Assembly: GCF_030406405.1 (NCBI RefSeq) | Contig: NZ_JAUEPL010000052.1 | Span: forward strand, 1 to 51,150 | Length of the DNA stretch: 51,150 bases | From: Streptomyces ficellus | GTDB taxonomy: Bacteria; Actinomycetota; Actinomycetes; Streptomycetales; Streptomycetaceae | Direction: 5' to 3' | Part shown: positions 38,357 to 46,449 of the stretch, piece after piece | Position numbering within the stretch: position 1 is the stretch's first letter | How the letters are laid out: every line of letters begins with the position of its first letter | The notes under the pieces: generated by a model | Databases searched by the model: none | What the model was told of the DNA's origin: nothing | What the model saw: the letters and a program-made list of their open reading frames with translations, nothing else | Program-made: the position numbers and the translations under genes

Positions 38357-38695
38357 GTCGGCGGAACGGGTTTGGCCGGTGTCCTGCCCGGTCTGGGGCC
38401 GAGCATGATCAGGGGGCCGTACGCTGGTTGGCAACTCGGGCAGGCTTTGGACCTGCCCGTAATGAGCACGAGTGGCCCCCTGGTCTTGCTCGGCGCGGGA
38501 CCCGGACCGGGGAGGTGGCTAAAGCCGTGGAGCCGACCGCCCCAGCCACAGCGGGTTTCTCCCACCATCAACCCGAGCTGCTAGGCGTGCGGCCGGCGGC
38601 CGGGCCGGAGCGGGGCGGAGACAGGAGCGTCGGCCCGGGCGACGGGCCGCGCGCGCCGCGCTGTGCGCGGCGGGTGCCTTGATGAGGTAGAGAAA
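38357..38695 (+). repeat. Structured ~339-bp element, copy B
   Basis: Partner of 4080-4416 (inverted). The long arm 38398-38418 (GCCGAGCATGATCAGGGGGC and C) pairs with 38474-38494, CCCGGTC (38387) pairs with GACCGGG (38505), and CGGGCAGG (38437-38444) pairs with CCTGCCCG (38452-38459) around loop CTTTGGA. A second domain near 38580-38675 is GC-rich with further hairpins. The change ATGGTC to ATGATC relative to copy A keeps pairing (G-T to A-T). It lies between the leftward small genes and the HAD gene, in a region otherwise without a CDS. Confidence 0.8.
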
Positions 38696-38724
38696 CCTGT
38701 AACAGCTCCCTCGCTGATCCTCGG

Positions 38725-39417
38725 CTACACCGTGGCGAGTGCGTCGGCGATCGCCTTCATGTCCTCGGTGACGGCGTCGGCTTGCGCCTCATCGAACAGG
38801 TCAGCCTTCCGGGGCTTGTTGGCGAAGCCGATGACCGTCGCCCCGGCGGCATGAGCGGCCTGGATGTCCGTGAGCGAGTCACCGATCAGAGTGCAAGCCG
38901 TGACGTCTACGTGCATCTGCTCGGCTGCCGTGATGAGCGGGAACGGGTTCGGCTTCATCAAGTGCGGCTGCTCGGAGGGGCGGCCCACGATCCTCGTGAC
39001 GTACTTGTCCAGTCCGTGCAGCTCAAGGAAGGCCCGTACACACTCGGCGGAGTTGTTGCTCACTACCGCGACTGCTCGGCCTGCGGAACGCGCGGCATGG
39101 AGACACTCCACCGCCCCTGGGATCGGCTGACCGGCCACCGTGACTGCTCGGACTTCGGCGGCCGTGAGGGCTTGCTCGATCTTCTGGCCAAGCTCGGCGT
39201 CGGCTTCGTGCGCGATGCGCAGAACCTCGATTGGGTCGTCCGTCTGGGCGGCCTTCGTTCCTGCGGCTTCATCCTGCGCCGAAAGGAGCGCGGTCAGCTC
39301 CTTCGCCACCTCGGGTGCCGGCAGTCCGGCGAACACGTCGCACATGGGTCCGTCGAAGTCGAAAAGGATGACGCGGGCGTTCGCCAGGGTCTCGGTGAGC
39401 GGGTCAGCGTGCGTCAA
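38725..39417 (-). CDS. HAD-superfamily hydrolase (phosphatase), AICE cargo
   Basis: 230 aa from TTG 39417, chosen because GGAAGGGAC lies upstream and the longer frame reads back through the GntR gene. HAD motif I is VILFDFDGPMCDVFAG (two Asp), motif II is VAVVSNNSAEC, and motifs III/IV are MKPNPFPLI and TLIGDSLTDIQAAHAAG. The cap domain is alpha-helical (about residues 20-85), as in beta-phosphoglucomutase or phosphoglycolate phosphatase-type enzymes. The substrate is unknown. Its start overlaps the GntR gene by 14 bp, so the two are co-expressed. HAD genes next to KorSA-type repressors recur on AICEs. Confidence 0.88.
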   Translation of the reverse strand: MTHADPLTETLANARVILFDFDGPMCDVFAGLPAPEVAKELTALLSAQDEAAGTKAAQTDDPIEVLRIAHEADAELGQKIEQALTAAEVRAVTVAGQPIPGAVECLHAARSAGRAVAVVSNNSAECVRAFLELHGLDKYVTRIVGRPSEQPHLMKPNPFPLITAAEQMHVDVTACTLIGDSLTDIQAAHAAGATVIGFANKPRKADLFDEAQADAVTEDMKAIADALATV

Positions 39418-40270
39418 GGTCGAAGTCCCTTCCGATGGTCTCCCAGACGCTGTCGAACCACATGCGGGCCTGCTGCACCTGCTGTGCTCCGCTGGAGGCC
39501 TCGCCGTCGTTGATCGAGTGGTGGAAGAGCGTGGTGTCCTTGCCAACGAGGTCGTAAATCTCGATCGTCTCGCCCTGGACGACGACCTTGTTGGGGCGGA
39601 TCGGGTAGTACCCGAAGAACGCGTCCTCGTTGTTGATCACGTAGAGCTTGAAAAACTGAGTGCCGCTGTGGACACGCACGTTGATCCGGGTCTCGGCTAC
39701 GAGGCCGAGGTGTTCCAGCTCGGTGATGGCGTCCCGAATGCTACGGGTGTAGCTGACCATGATCTCGTGCATACGGTCGCGGAGCCGCTTGTCGTCCGCG
39801 CCGTCCTCCATGCGTACGGGCGCGGCCTGCGGCACGGACATGTCAGGGACGAGTATCCGCATGGTGATGCTCGACGGGGTGAGCCTGCCGACGCGGATCT
39901 TGTCGAGTGGTTCTTGAAGCGCACCGTGCAGGGTCTCGCTGGAGAACCCGGCGAAGTCGATGGTGACGTGATTTTTGGCGAATGCCTGCTCGACATACGG
40001 CCTAAGCCCCGCCGGCCTCTCGGTCCGGTTGCGAACGTACACGCCGCTGCCCTTACGGGAGACCACCAGTCCCTCGTCTTCGAGGTCTCTTAGCGCGCGC
40101 TGGATCGTCGCCCGAGCGAACCCATAAAGCTCCGTCAGTTCCTTGTGAGACGGGAGCTTCTCTCCGGGGCCCAGCCGCCTCGTTCGGATGGCAGCACTGA
40201 GGCTGCTGGCTACCTGCTCGTAGGGGGCTCGGTCGTCGTCAGGGTCTAGAGGCTCGGGGACGAAGGTCAT
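39404..40270 (-). CDS. GntR family transcriptional repressor (KorSA-like)
   Basis: 288 aa from ATG 40270. The N-terminal winged helix is PYEQVASSLSAAIRTRRLGP, KLPSHKELTELYGFARATIQ, RALRDLEDEGLVVSRKGSGV. The rest is a ~200-residue effector-type domain unlike the ordinary UTRA fold (MRILVPDMSVPQAAPVRMED, FKLYVINNEDAFFGYYPIRP). In pSAM2, KorSA represses pra and its own gene to keep the element integrated. This gene sits at the same place, divergent from the transfer operon, with operator-like palindromes in between. Confidence 0.9.
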   Translation of the reverse strand: MTFVPEPLDPDDDRAPYEQVASSLSAAIRTRRLGPGEKLPSHKELTELYGFARATIQRALRDLEDEGLVVSRKGSGVYVRNRTERPAGLRPYVEQAFAKNHVTIDFAGFSSETLHGALQEPLDKIRVGRLTPSSITMRILVPDMSVPQAAPVRMEDGADDKRLRDRMHEIMVSYTRSIRDAITELEHLGLVAETRINVRVHSGTQFFKLYVINNEDAFFGYYPIRPNKVVVQGETIEIYDLVGKDTTLFHHSINDGEASSGAQQVQQARMWFDSVWETIGRDFDLDAR

Positions 40271-40328
40271 AGGTCGATGGTAGGCGAGTGGCCTAGGTCA
40301 GGACAGTCACGGCAGTCATGTTGTTGAC

Positions 40329-40387
40329 ATGGCTAGCCATCTCCCTTAACTTCGGGATGTGACCAACCGGATTAGCCAAGTTGGTCA
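40329..40387. promoter_or_regulatory. Operator-like palindromes between gntR and the transfer operon
   Basis: Two symmetric sequences stand in the 150-bp divergent gap: ATGGCTAGCCAT (40329-40340, perfect 12-mer) and TGACCAAC-N12-GTTGGTCA (40360-40387, 8-bp arms). A TTGACA-like box (TTGACAT, 40325) overlaps the first palindrome. They are candidates for binding of the GntR protein and control of both directions. Confidence 0.65.
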
Positions 40388-40420
40388 TCTGCCCCTACTG
40401 GCATCTCTGAGGGAGAAACC

Positions 40421-40765
40421 ATGCCGTCGTTCAAGGTGGACACGTCGACCGCCGTGGTGTTCGTTGCTACGGCCCCCGTGCCGAAGCTGGTGAGCAAGCA
40501 GACCGGTGAGCGAGCCGTGGACCGGGAGACCGGTGCGGGCCTGTCCACGGTCGGTCTGCTGATCTCGGACGAGGGTGAGGGCAACCTCTACCAGGTGACC
40601 GTTCCGGAGACCGGTCTCCCCGAGGGCCTCGCGCCGGGCATGCCGGTGTCGGTGATCGGGCTCAAGGCGCGGGACTGGGAGAACACGTTCAACGGCCAGA
40701 CCCGGCACGGCATCTCGTTCCGCGCCGTTGCCGTCACCCCGCTGACCGCCTCGAAGGCGGCCTGA
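40421..40765 (+). CDS. SCO3933-family regulatory/mobile-element protein
   Basis: 114 aa from ATG 40421, with GAGGGAG upstream. MPSFKVDTSTAVVFVATAPV, SKQTGERAVDRETGAGLSTV, LYQVTVPETGLPEGLAPGMP and AVAVTPLTASKAA form the small beta-rich protein that almost always precedes the TraB gene in Streptomyces AICEs. Its stop is 2 bp before the TraB start. OB-fold-like strand pattern; possible single-strand DNA role is an inference. Confidence 0.85.
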   Translation: MPSFKVDTSTAVVFVATAPVPKLVSKQTGERAVDRETGAGLSTVGLLISDEGEGNLYQVTVPETGLPEGLAPGMPVSVIGLKARDWENTFNGQTRHGISFRAVAVTPLTASKAA

Positions 40766-40767
40766 GC

Positions 40768-42123
40768 ATGACCGCGTTAACGGTCACGCTGGCGCTGGTC
40801 GCCACGGTCGCGCTGCTGCTGCGGTGGCAGCGTCCGGCCTGGTACTGGATGGCCTTCGGCATCCCCATCGCGGTGGTGCGGGTCCTCGTCCGGTACGCAT
40901 CGGTCATGGACGCCTGTGGGCTGACCGTCCCGCCGTCCCGCTTCCGCCTCGCGGTCGCCCGGATGACGAACCGCCCGGTTCCGGAGTCCCGCCCGCCGAG
41001 GATCCTCCGGCTCCGGCCGACGCGGACCGGCCTCGTACTGCGGGTGAAGCTCCGGCCCGGTCAGGACGCGTTCGACTTCTCCGCCGCCTCGGACCGGCTG
41101 AGGCACTCGTTCGTCATGCAGAACATCACCGCCCGGGAGATCCGCTCGGGTGTGGTGGAGCTGCGTATGACCGGTTACGACGTCCTCAAGCGCGTCCAGA
41201 TGCCCGCCCTGGCGGCTGGTGGGGTGATGCGGGTTCCGGTCGCCATGCGGGAGGACGGAGAGGTCTACTACCGCGACTACCGCCAGAGCCCGCACGCGCT
41301 GAACGTCGGCGCCACGCAGTCCGGCAAGTCCGTCTATCAGCGCAACCTCGTCGCCGGCCTCGCCGCCCTGGACGTCGCCCTCGTGGGGATCGACTGCAAA
41401 CAGGGGGTGGAACTCGCGCCGCTCGCACGACGGTTCACCGCTCTGGCTGACAACCCGGACACCGCCGCCGAACTCCTCGACGCGCTAGTCGAGCACATGG
41501 CCGACGTCTACCAGCTCATCCGCCGCGAACAGCGGCTGAGCGCCGACGTCCCGGACGCGGAGATCACCGCCGACATCTGGGACCTGCCCGACCACCTGCG
41601 CCCGACACCGATCGTGCTCGTGGTCGATGAGGTCGCCGAACTCGCCCTGTTCGCCACGAAGGAGGAGGAGAAGCGCCGAGACCGGATCATCACGGCCCTG
41701 GTGCGTCTCGCCCAGCTCGGCCGCGCTGCCGGGATCTACCTGGAAATCTGCGGTCAGCGCTTCGGCTCCGAACTCGGCAAGGGCATCACCATGCTCCGGG
41801 CCCAGCTCACCGGCCGCACCGCGCACCGCGTCAACGACGAGACCTCGGCGAACATGGCCTTCGGCGACATCTCACCGGACGCCGTCCTGGCCACGATCCA
41901 GATCCGCACCGACCGGCCCGGTACGGCGGTGGCTGGTGACTCCTCCGGCGGCTGGGTCCGCATCCGCACCCCACACCTCACGCTGCGGCGGGCCGTGAAC
42001 ACCTGCAACGCCCAGGCCCATCGGACTCCGCAGATCCCGGCCCTGGACGCCTTCCGGCCGGTCTTGCCGAGCCTGGTCAAGGTCCCGGCCCCGGCGGTCG
42101 AACCCGCCCCCGCCCCGGCCTAA
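40768..42123 (+). CDS. FtsK/SpoIIIE-type conjugative DNA translocase (TraB/TraSA)
   Basis: 451 aa. The N-terminal helices (LTVTLALVATVALLL; WYWMAFGIPIAVVRVLVRY) anchor it in the membrane. The RecA-like motor has Walker A VGATQSGKSVYQRN (~183) and Walker B PTPIVLVVDEVAELALFATK, followed by IYLEICGQRFGSELGKGI. It moves double-stranded DNA between mycelial cells without a relaxase, the hallmark of Streptomyces transfer. The C-terminal segment should carry a winged-helix specificity domain but ends in an Ala/Pro tail (VPAPAVEPAPAPA), so DNA specificity may lie elsewhere. Confidence 0.93.
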   Translation: MTALTVTLALVATVALLLRWQRPAWYWMAFGIPIAVVRVLVRYASVMDACGLTVPPSRFRLAVARMTNRPVPESRPPRILRLRPTRTGLVLRVKLRPGQDAFDFSAASDRLRHSFVMQNITAREIRSGVVELRMTGYDVLKRVQMPALAAGGVMRVPVAMREDGEVYYRDYRQSPHALNVGATQSGKSVYQRNLVAGLAALDVALVGIDCKQGVELAPLARRFTALADNPDTAAELLDALVEHMADVYQLIRREQRLSADVPDAEITADIWDLPDHLRPTPIVLVVDEVAELALFATKEEEKRRDRIITALVRLAQLGRAAGIYLEICGQRFGSELGKGITMLRAQLTGRTAHRVNDETSANMAFGDISPDAVLATIQIRTDRPGTAVAGDSSGGWVRIRTPHLTLRRAVNTCNAQAHRTPQIPALDAFRPVLPSLVKVPAPAVEPAPAPA

Positions 42124-42209
42124 CCACTCCCCGCACACCCGGTCGGCGTGACCGCCTCGCGCCAGGTCCCTACCCCTTCCATGCCCGAAACCGGAAGAAG
42201 GCACCCGCC

Positions 42210-42374
42210 ATGGCCACTCGCAGGAAGCCCGCACCGAAGAAGTGCCCGGACTGCAAGGGCACCGGAGAGACCGCCGAAACCGTCCAGGTCGGCACCCGCA
42301 AGCGCCGCGACACCGACCACCGTCAGGCCGCGCTCTGCCTGTCCTGCTTCGGCACCGGCGACGCCACCACCTGA
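42210..42374 (+). CDS. Small zinc-finger (DnaJ-type CxxCxGTG) protein
   Basis: 54 aa from ATG 42210. Two CxxC knuckles occur in the DnaJ zinc-finger form: KKCPDCKGTGETAETVQ and LCLSCFGTGDATT. A basic segment (GTRKRRDTDHRQ) lies between. Such 50-60 aa proteins are common between tra and spd genes of AICEs. A second one occurs at 43979. Confidence 0.75.
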   Translation: MATRRKPAPKKCPDCKGTGETAETVQVGTRKRRDTDHRQAALCLSCFGTGDATT

Positions 42375-42449
42375 CCCGCCGGGACAGGGCGGCCGGCCAC
42401 CAGCGCCCCGCCCCTGTCCCAGCCCCAACCCCAGGAAGGAGGAACCCCC

Positions 42450-43142
42450 GTGAAGCGCTCGCCGATCCGCGTGGACGCCGTCCTCGTCCAGGCCGTGATT
42501 GCCGGGGCCCTGTCCTTCGCCCACCTCCACGACCTCGCCGCAGCAGCCGGACAGACCGGCTGGAAAGCCTGGGCCTACCCCGTCTCCGTCGACCTCCTGC
42601 TCGTCGCCGCCTGGCGGCGCCTGCGCACACTCCGTGCTGCCGGTGCTTCCGCTCGCTCGGCCTGGACCTGGTTCACGGTCGCGCTCGCCGCCTCACTCGG
42701 GGCGAACGTCGCCACCGCCGGACTCCTCGACCTCGGCGACGTCCCCGACTGGCTGCGCATCCTCGTCGCCGGATGGCCCGCCCTCGCCTTCCTCGGCGGC
42801 ACCCTCCTCGTCCACACCCCACCCACGGCCGGGCAGCCGACCACCGTCACGGACACCGCCGAGCCCCCTGTCGAGTCGGTCATCGACCGGGACGACGCGG
42901 TCGAGCTGGAGCCCGAACTCGATCCCACGCCTGCCCTGCCCGCCGTCGAGCCGGAGTCGGTACCCGAGCCGAGCCCGGTGTCCCCGGCCGTTCCTGTGCC
43001 GCCCGCGCTGGTCGCTCACGCCCAGAAGCTCGCCGACGACCACGAGAGCCGTACCGGCTCGCCGATCGACACCGACACCCTGCGTGCCCGCCTCGGTGTC
43101 CCGCCCGTGATGGCCGACGCCATCGCCGCCCAACTCGCCTGA
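42450..43142 (+). CDS. DUF2637 membrane protein (SpdB-like spread protein)
   Basis: 230 aa from GTG 42450, preceded by AAGGAGG. It has the DUF2637 N-terminal half with four hydrophobic segments (VQAVIAGALSFAHLHDLAAA, AWAYPVSVDLLLVAAW, WTWFTVALAASLGANVAT, ILVAGWPALAFLGGTLL). A long Pro/Glu/Val linker (ELEPELDPTPALPAVEPESV) and a C-terminal helix-turn-helix-like segment (GSPIDTDTLRARLGVPPVMA) follow. Spd proteins spread transferred DNA through hyphal septa. Confidence 0.88.
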   Translation: MKRSPIRVDAVLVQAVIAGALSFAHLHDLAAAAGQTGWKAWAYPVSVDLLLVAAWRRLRTLRAAGASARSAWTWFTVALAASLGANVATAGLLDLGDVPDWLRILVAGWPALAFLGGTLLVHTPPTAGQPTTVTDTAEPPVESVIDRDDAVELEPELDPTPALPAVEPESVPEPSPVSPAVPVPPALVAHAQKLADDHESRTGSPIDTDTLRARLGVPPVMADAIAAQLA

Positions 43143-43155
43143 AGGAGGTGACCTC

Positions 43156-43347
43156 ATGCCCGCCCGCGACCAGTTCCACTCCGTGATGCGGATCGGCCCC
43201 GTGCAAATCGGCACCCACCGCGACCGCCACGGACGTACCAAGCACACCGCCGCCTGCACCGGCGACAACTGCGGATGGTCCGCCGACTACTCCAACCAGT
43301 CCGCCGCCCAACTCGCCGCCCGCACCCACCGCTGCAACCCCCGCTGA
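43156..43347 (+). CDS. Mobile element transfer protein (63 aa)
   Basis: ATG 43156 follows GGAGGTGA. MPARDQFHSVMRIGPVQIGT, HTAACTGDNCGWSADYSNQS and AAQLAARTHRC match the small 'mobile element transfer protein' of pSAM2-type elements. It has a Cys/His set (CxxxxC, HxC) that could bind one zinc. Unknown action in intramycelial spread. Confidence 0.85.
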   Translation: MPARDQFHSVMRIGPVQIGTHRDRHGRTKHTAACTGDNCGWSADYSNQSAAQLAARTHRCNPR

Positions 43348-43363
43348 CAAGGGAGATCACGTC

Positions 43364-43522
43364 ATGGACGTTCCGCTCTGGCTCACCCTGATCGTCGTCG
43401 GCGCCCTCGGGATCAAGCTCATCCGCCCGCCCTGGTGGCTCGTCGCCGTGATCCTCCTCGGCGGCTACCTCCTCGCCGACAGCTTCCTCGCCCCCGTCAT
43501 CGACACCGCAATCACCAAGTAG
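43364..43522 (+). CDS. Small spread-type membrane protein (52 aa)
   Basis: ATG 43364 follows AAGGGAG. It has two short helices, LWLTLIVVGALGIKLI and WWLVAVILLGGYLLADSFL, and ends in DTAITK. This very small membrane protein is at the place of a SpdA/SpdC-type gene of pSAM2-like plasmids. Confidence 0.75.
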   Translation: MDVPLWLTLIVVGALGIKLIRPPWWLVAVILLGGYLLADSFLAPVIDTAITK

Positions 43523-43533
43523 GGAGACCCGCC

Positions 43534-43887
43534 ATGTTCCAACCGCGCATCCCGGTCAACCCGCTCCCGACCGGCCTCGTCACCCCGCTCGTCCAGCCGA
43601 CCACCACGACCGACATCGAGCCTCGCCACGACGTCGAGCCGGTGGCCTGCAACCACCAGCACGACCACGCCCCGGCGCCCGTCCCGGCTGCGCCCCGGGT
43701 TCAGGTCCCGGCGGTCCGTCTCACCCCGGCCGGTCTCGTCACGGTCGTCGCCGGTGGCGCCGGACTCGTCCTGATCGTCGGCACGGTCCTGGTCTCGATG
43801 CTCCTCGCCGTCGCCATCAGCGCCGCCTCGGTCACCATCTGCGCCGTCGTCCTGCGCTCGCTCCTCAAGAGCCGGCACCAGCGCTGA
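43534..43887 (+). CDS. SpdD-like spread protein
   Basis: 117 aa from ATG 43534 with GGGAGA upstream. The N-terminus is Pro/Val-rich with a His-rich patch (ACNHQHDHAPAPVP). A long hydrophobic C-terminal helix pair follows (LVTVVAGGAGLVLIVGTVLV, MLLAVAISAASVTICAVVL), ending RSLLKSRHQR. It matches the SpdD family in size and arrangement. Confidence 0.85.
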   Translation: MFQPRIPVNPLPTGLVTPLVQPTTTTDIEPRHDVEPVACNHQHDHAPAPVPAAPRVQVPAVRLTPAGLVTVVAGGAGLVLIVGTVLVSMLLAVAISAASVTICAVVLRSLLKSRHQR

Positions 43888-43978
43888 CCGGCCCCCGGGC
43901 GGCCTCAACCGCCAAGTCTCCGCCGCCCGGGAGCCGCACCCCTTGCCAGTCCACAGAACCGGAAGGAACACGCCCATC

Positions 43979-44161
43979 ATGGCCCAGCACAACCACAACC
44001 CGGCCCGGATCTGCTCGAACTGCGACGGACACTCCTCCGTCTCCATCACCCTCGGCGGCCGCGACCACGCTGGCCACCTGCGCACCGTCACCGCCCACTG
44101 CCCGGCCTGCCAAGGCACCGGCACCCGCCCGACCCGGACGCGGGAGACCTCCCGTGTCTGA
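43979..44161 (+). CDS. Small zinc-finger protein (60 aa), second copy
   Basis: ATG 43979, GGAAGGA upstream. The CxxC pairs are in ARICSNCDGHSSVS and AHCPACQGTGTRPTR, with GGRDHAGHLRTVTAH between. It resembles the 54-aa protein at 42210 in CxxCxGTG form. The end overlaps the methylase start by 8 bp. Confidence 0.75.
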   Translation: MAQHNHNPARICSNCDGHSSVSITLGGRDHAGHLRTVTAHCPACQGTGTRPTRTRETSRV

Positions 44162-44855
44162 CCCCCTGCCCCGGGTCCTGGACCTGTTCTGCTGCTCCGG
44201 TGGCGCCGCCATGGGCTACCACCAGGCCGGCTTTGCGGTCGACGGCATCGACATCGCCGACCGCCCCCGCTACCCTTTCGCCTTCCACCAGGGCGACGCC
44301 CTCGACTACCTCGCCCGCCTGATCGCTTCGGGAGAGATCGAGCGCTACGCCCTCGTGCATGCCTCCCCGCCCTGCCAGGCCGGCTGCGCGCTGACCGTGG
44401 GCACCAACCACTCCCAGGGCTGGGGCAACGACCACATCGACCTCGTCGCCCCGACCCGTGAACTCCTCGACGCCTGTGGCCTGCCGTACGTGATCGAGCA
44501 GCCCAACGGCCAGGCAGCCATCCGCAAGGACCTCACTCTGTGCGGCGCCATGTTCGGCCTCGGCGTCCTGCGGCACCGCAACTTCGAGCTTGGCCGCTGG
44601 TCCGTCGCTAGCCGGCCCCGGCACATCAAGCACGAAGGCCGGGTCAGGGGCTGGCGTCACGGCCAGTTCTTCGACGGCCCCTACGTCGCCGGCTACGGCC
44701 AAGGCGGCGGCAAAGCCACCGTCCCGGAGATGCAGGCGGCCATGGGCATCGGCTGGACCGACATCCGCGAGGAACTGACCGAAGCCATCCCACCCGCCTA
44801 CACCCGCTGGATCGGCACCGCCTTCCGTACGGCCCGACAGGAGGTGTTCGCGTGA
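44154..44855 (+). CDS. DNA C5-cytosine methyltransferase-like protein of the AICE
   Basis: 233 aa from GTG 44154. SAM motif I is VLDLFCCSGGAAMGYHQAG, with FAVDGIDIADRP as motif II. The catalytic loop has HASPPCQAGC (Pro-Cys of C5-MTases), then YVIEQPNGQ (ENV-like) and a short C-terminal target region (GGKATVPEMQAAMGIGWTDI). At half the length of normal C5 enzymes, it is the short phage/AICE type. No restriction endonuclease is nearby. It may protect the element from host restriction on entry. Confidence 0.88.
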   Translation: MSDPLPRVLDLFCCSGGAAMGYHQAGFAVDGIDIADRPRYPFAFHQGDALDYLARLIASGEIERYALVHASPPCQAGCALTVGTNHSQGWGNDHIDLVAPTRELLDACGLPYVIEQPNGQAAIRKDLTLCGAMFGLGVLRHRNFELGRWSVASRPRHIKHEGRVRGWRHGQFFDGPYVAGYGQGGGKATVPEMQAAMGIGWTDIREELTEAIPPAYTRWIGTAFRTARQEVFA

Positions 44856-46255
44856 CCGACACCGCCACCGTGGCGGGCCTGGACCCGGCCACCCTGAGCG
44901 ATCTGCTCCGGGTCGCCGGGTCCCCCGGCTTCGACCGCCTCACCGAACAGATCCGCCGCACCGGAGGATGCGCCGCACCCATCCGCCTCTCCGGCGGCAC
45001 CAAGCTCCTCGACCCGGCCACCAAGACCGTGCTCCACGCGTACACCACCGGCAACGAACCCGGCGGGGTCCTGCGCGTCGCCTGCGGCAACCGCCGGGCC
45101 TCCCGCTGCCCCGCCTGCGCCTGGACCTATGCGGGGGACACCTACCACCTGATCCGCGCCGGACTCATCGGCGCCCCCGACAAGGGCACCCCCGACACCA
45201 TCCGCGACCACCCCCGCGTCTTCGCCACCCTCACCGCCCCCTCCTTCGGCCCCGTCCACAACCGCCCCGGCAACCACCCCTGCCGCTGCGGTACCCGCCA
45301 CCCGGAAGGCGCCCCCGAACTCGGCACTCCCCTCGACCCGTACGTGTACGACTACGCGGGTGCGGTGCTGTGGAACAACCACGCCTCCGAGCTGTGGCGC
45401 TACTTCACGATCTACCTCCGCCGAGAGATCGCTGCCCGCGCTGGCCTCACGCAGAAAGCCGCCCGCGAGCAGTCCCGGATCTCCTTCGGCAAGGTCGCCG
45501 AGTACCAGAAGCGCGGGGCCGTGCACTTCCACGCCGTAATCCGCTTCGACGGCCCCGAGGGGCCCGGCACCCCGCCCCCGGCCTGGGCCACCCTCGACCT
45601 GCTGACCGCCGCCATCCGGGCTGCCGCCGCTCGCGTCCGCGTCGTCGTTCCCGCCAACGAGGAGTACGGGTTCGTGAACGACTGGGTGCTGCGGTGGGGT
45701 GAGCAGATCGACGTCCAGCCCATCGGCGCCTTCGGGAACGGCGAGGACCTGACGGAACAGGCCGTAGCCGCCTATGTGGCCAAGTACGCCACCAAGGCAG
45801 CCGAAACGACCGGGACCGTGGACCACCCGGTCGGCAACAAGGAAGCCCTCATCCTCCTCGGCGTGCCCGACCACCCCCGGCGGCTGATGGAGGCCTGCAT
45901 GGACCTCGATGCGGCCTACCCGGATCGGCGCCTGCGTGCCTGGGCTCACATGCTCGGCTTCCGGGGCCACTTCTCCACCAAGTCCCGCCGCTACTCCACC
46001 ACCCTCGGTGCCCTACGCCAGGTCCGCGCCGACTACCGCGCCGCACAGCAACGCCAAGCCTTGGGCCTGCCCGACCCCGACGACCACCCGGAGTCCACCG
46101 TCCTCGTCGTCGCCCACTGGGTCTATGCCGGCCACGGTCACACCCCCGGCGAGTCCTGGCTCGCCGCCAACGTCCGCCGGGACCTCCAGCACAACCGCGA
46201 ACACGCCCGCGAAATCCGCGCCGAACTCGAAGGAGAGAACACGTGGCTGCCGTAG
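44852..46255 (+). CDS. Rolling-circle replication initiator (RepSA-like)
   Basis: 467 aa from GTG 44852 (4-bp overlap with the methylase stop). The HUH motif is GAVHFHAVIRFDG (His-Phe-His). The candidate nicking Tyr lies in AAYVAKYATKAAE. A cysteine-rich N-terminal part precedes it (CGNRRASRCPACAWTYAGDT, CRCGTRHPEG). It nicks the double-strand origin and lets the excised circle replicate before transfer, as in pSAM2. The end overlaps xis. Intact. Confidence 0.92.
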   Translation: MTDTATVAGLDPATLSDLLRVAGSPGFDRLTEQIRRTGGCAAPIRLSGGTKLLDPATKTVLHAYTTGNEPGGVLRVACGNRRASRCPACAWTYAGDTYHLIRAGLIGAPDKGTPDTIRDHPRVFATLTAPSFGPVHNRPGNHPCRCGTRHPEGAPELGTPLDPYVYDYAGAVLWNNHASELWRYFTIYLRREIAARAGLTQKAAREQSRISFGKVAEYQKRGAVHFHAVIRFDGPEGPGTPPPAWATLDLLTAAIRAAAARVRVVVPANEEYGFVNDWVLRWGEQIDVQPIGAFGNGEDLTEQAVAAYVAKYATKAAETTGTVDHPVGNKEALILLGVPDHPRRLMEACMDLDAAYPDRRLRAWAHMLGFRGHFSTKSRRYSTTLGALRQVRADYRAAQQRQALGLPDPDDHPESTVLVVAHWVYAGHGHTPGESWLAANVRRDLQHNREHAREIRAELEGENTWLP

Positions 46256-46449
46256 TCATCGAGCGGAAGTGGCACACCACCGCCGAAGTCGCCGAGATGC
46301 TCGGCTTCGGGCTGTCCAAGACCAAGATGCTCGTGCTCACCGGGGAGATCCGCTCGGTCAAGGTCGGCCGCAACCGGCGCATCCTCCCGGCCTGGGTCGA
46401 CGAGTACGTCGAACGCGTCACCGCCGACGCCGAAAGGTGGGCCGCATGA
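46243..46449 (+). CDS. Excisionase (XisSA-like)
   Basis: 68 aa from GTG 46243, overlapping the rep 3' end. It is a MerR/AlpA-like winged helix: HTTAEVAEMLGFGLSKTKML, VLTGEIRSVKVGRNRRILPA, WVDEYVERVTADAE. It binds the element ends to direct Int toward excision. It overlaps the integrase start by 4 bp (ATGA). Confidence 0.92.
   Translation: MAAVVIERKWHTTAEVAEMLGFGLSKTKMLVLTGEIRSVKVGRNRRILPAWVDEYVERVTADAERWAA

Noticed and set aside
38495..38512. GACCCGGA octamer, like the TraB recognition sequence of plasmid pSVH1, in the structured element
   Set aside because: Only one copy occurs in each element copy, whereas transfer loci carry several clustered repeats; one match in GC-rich DNA is expected by chance.
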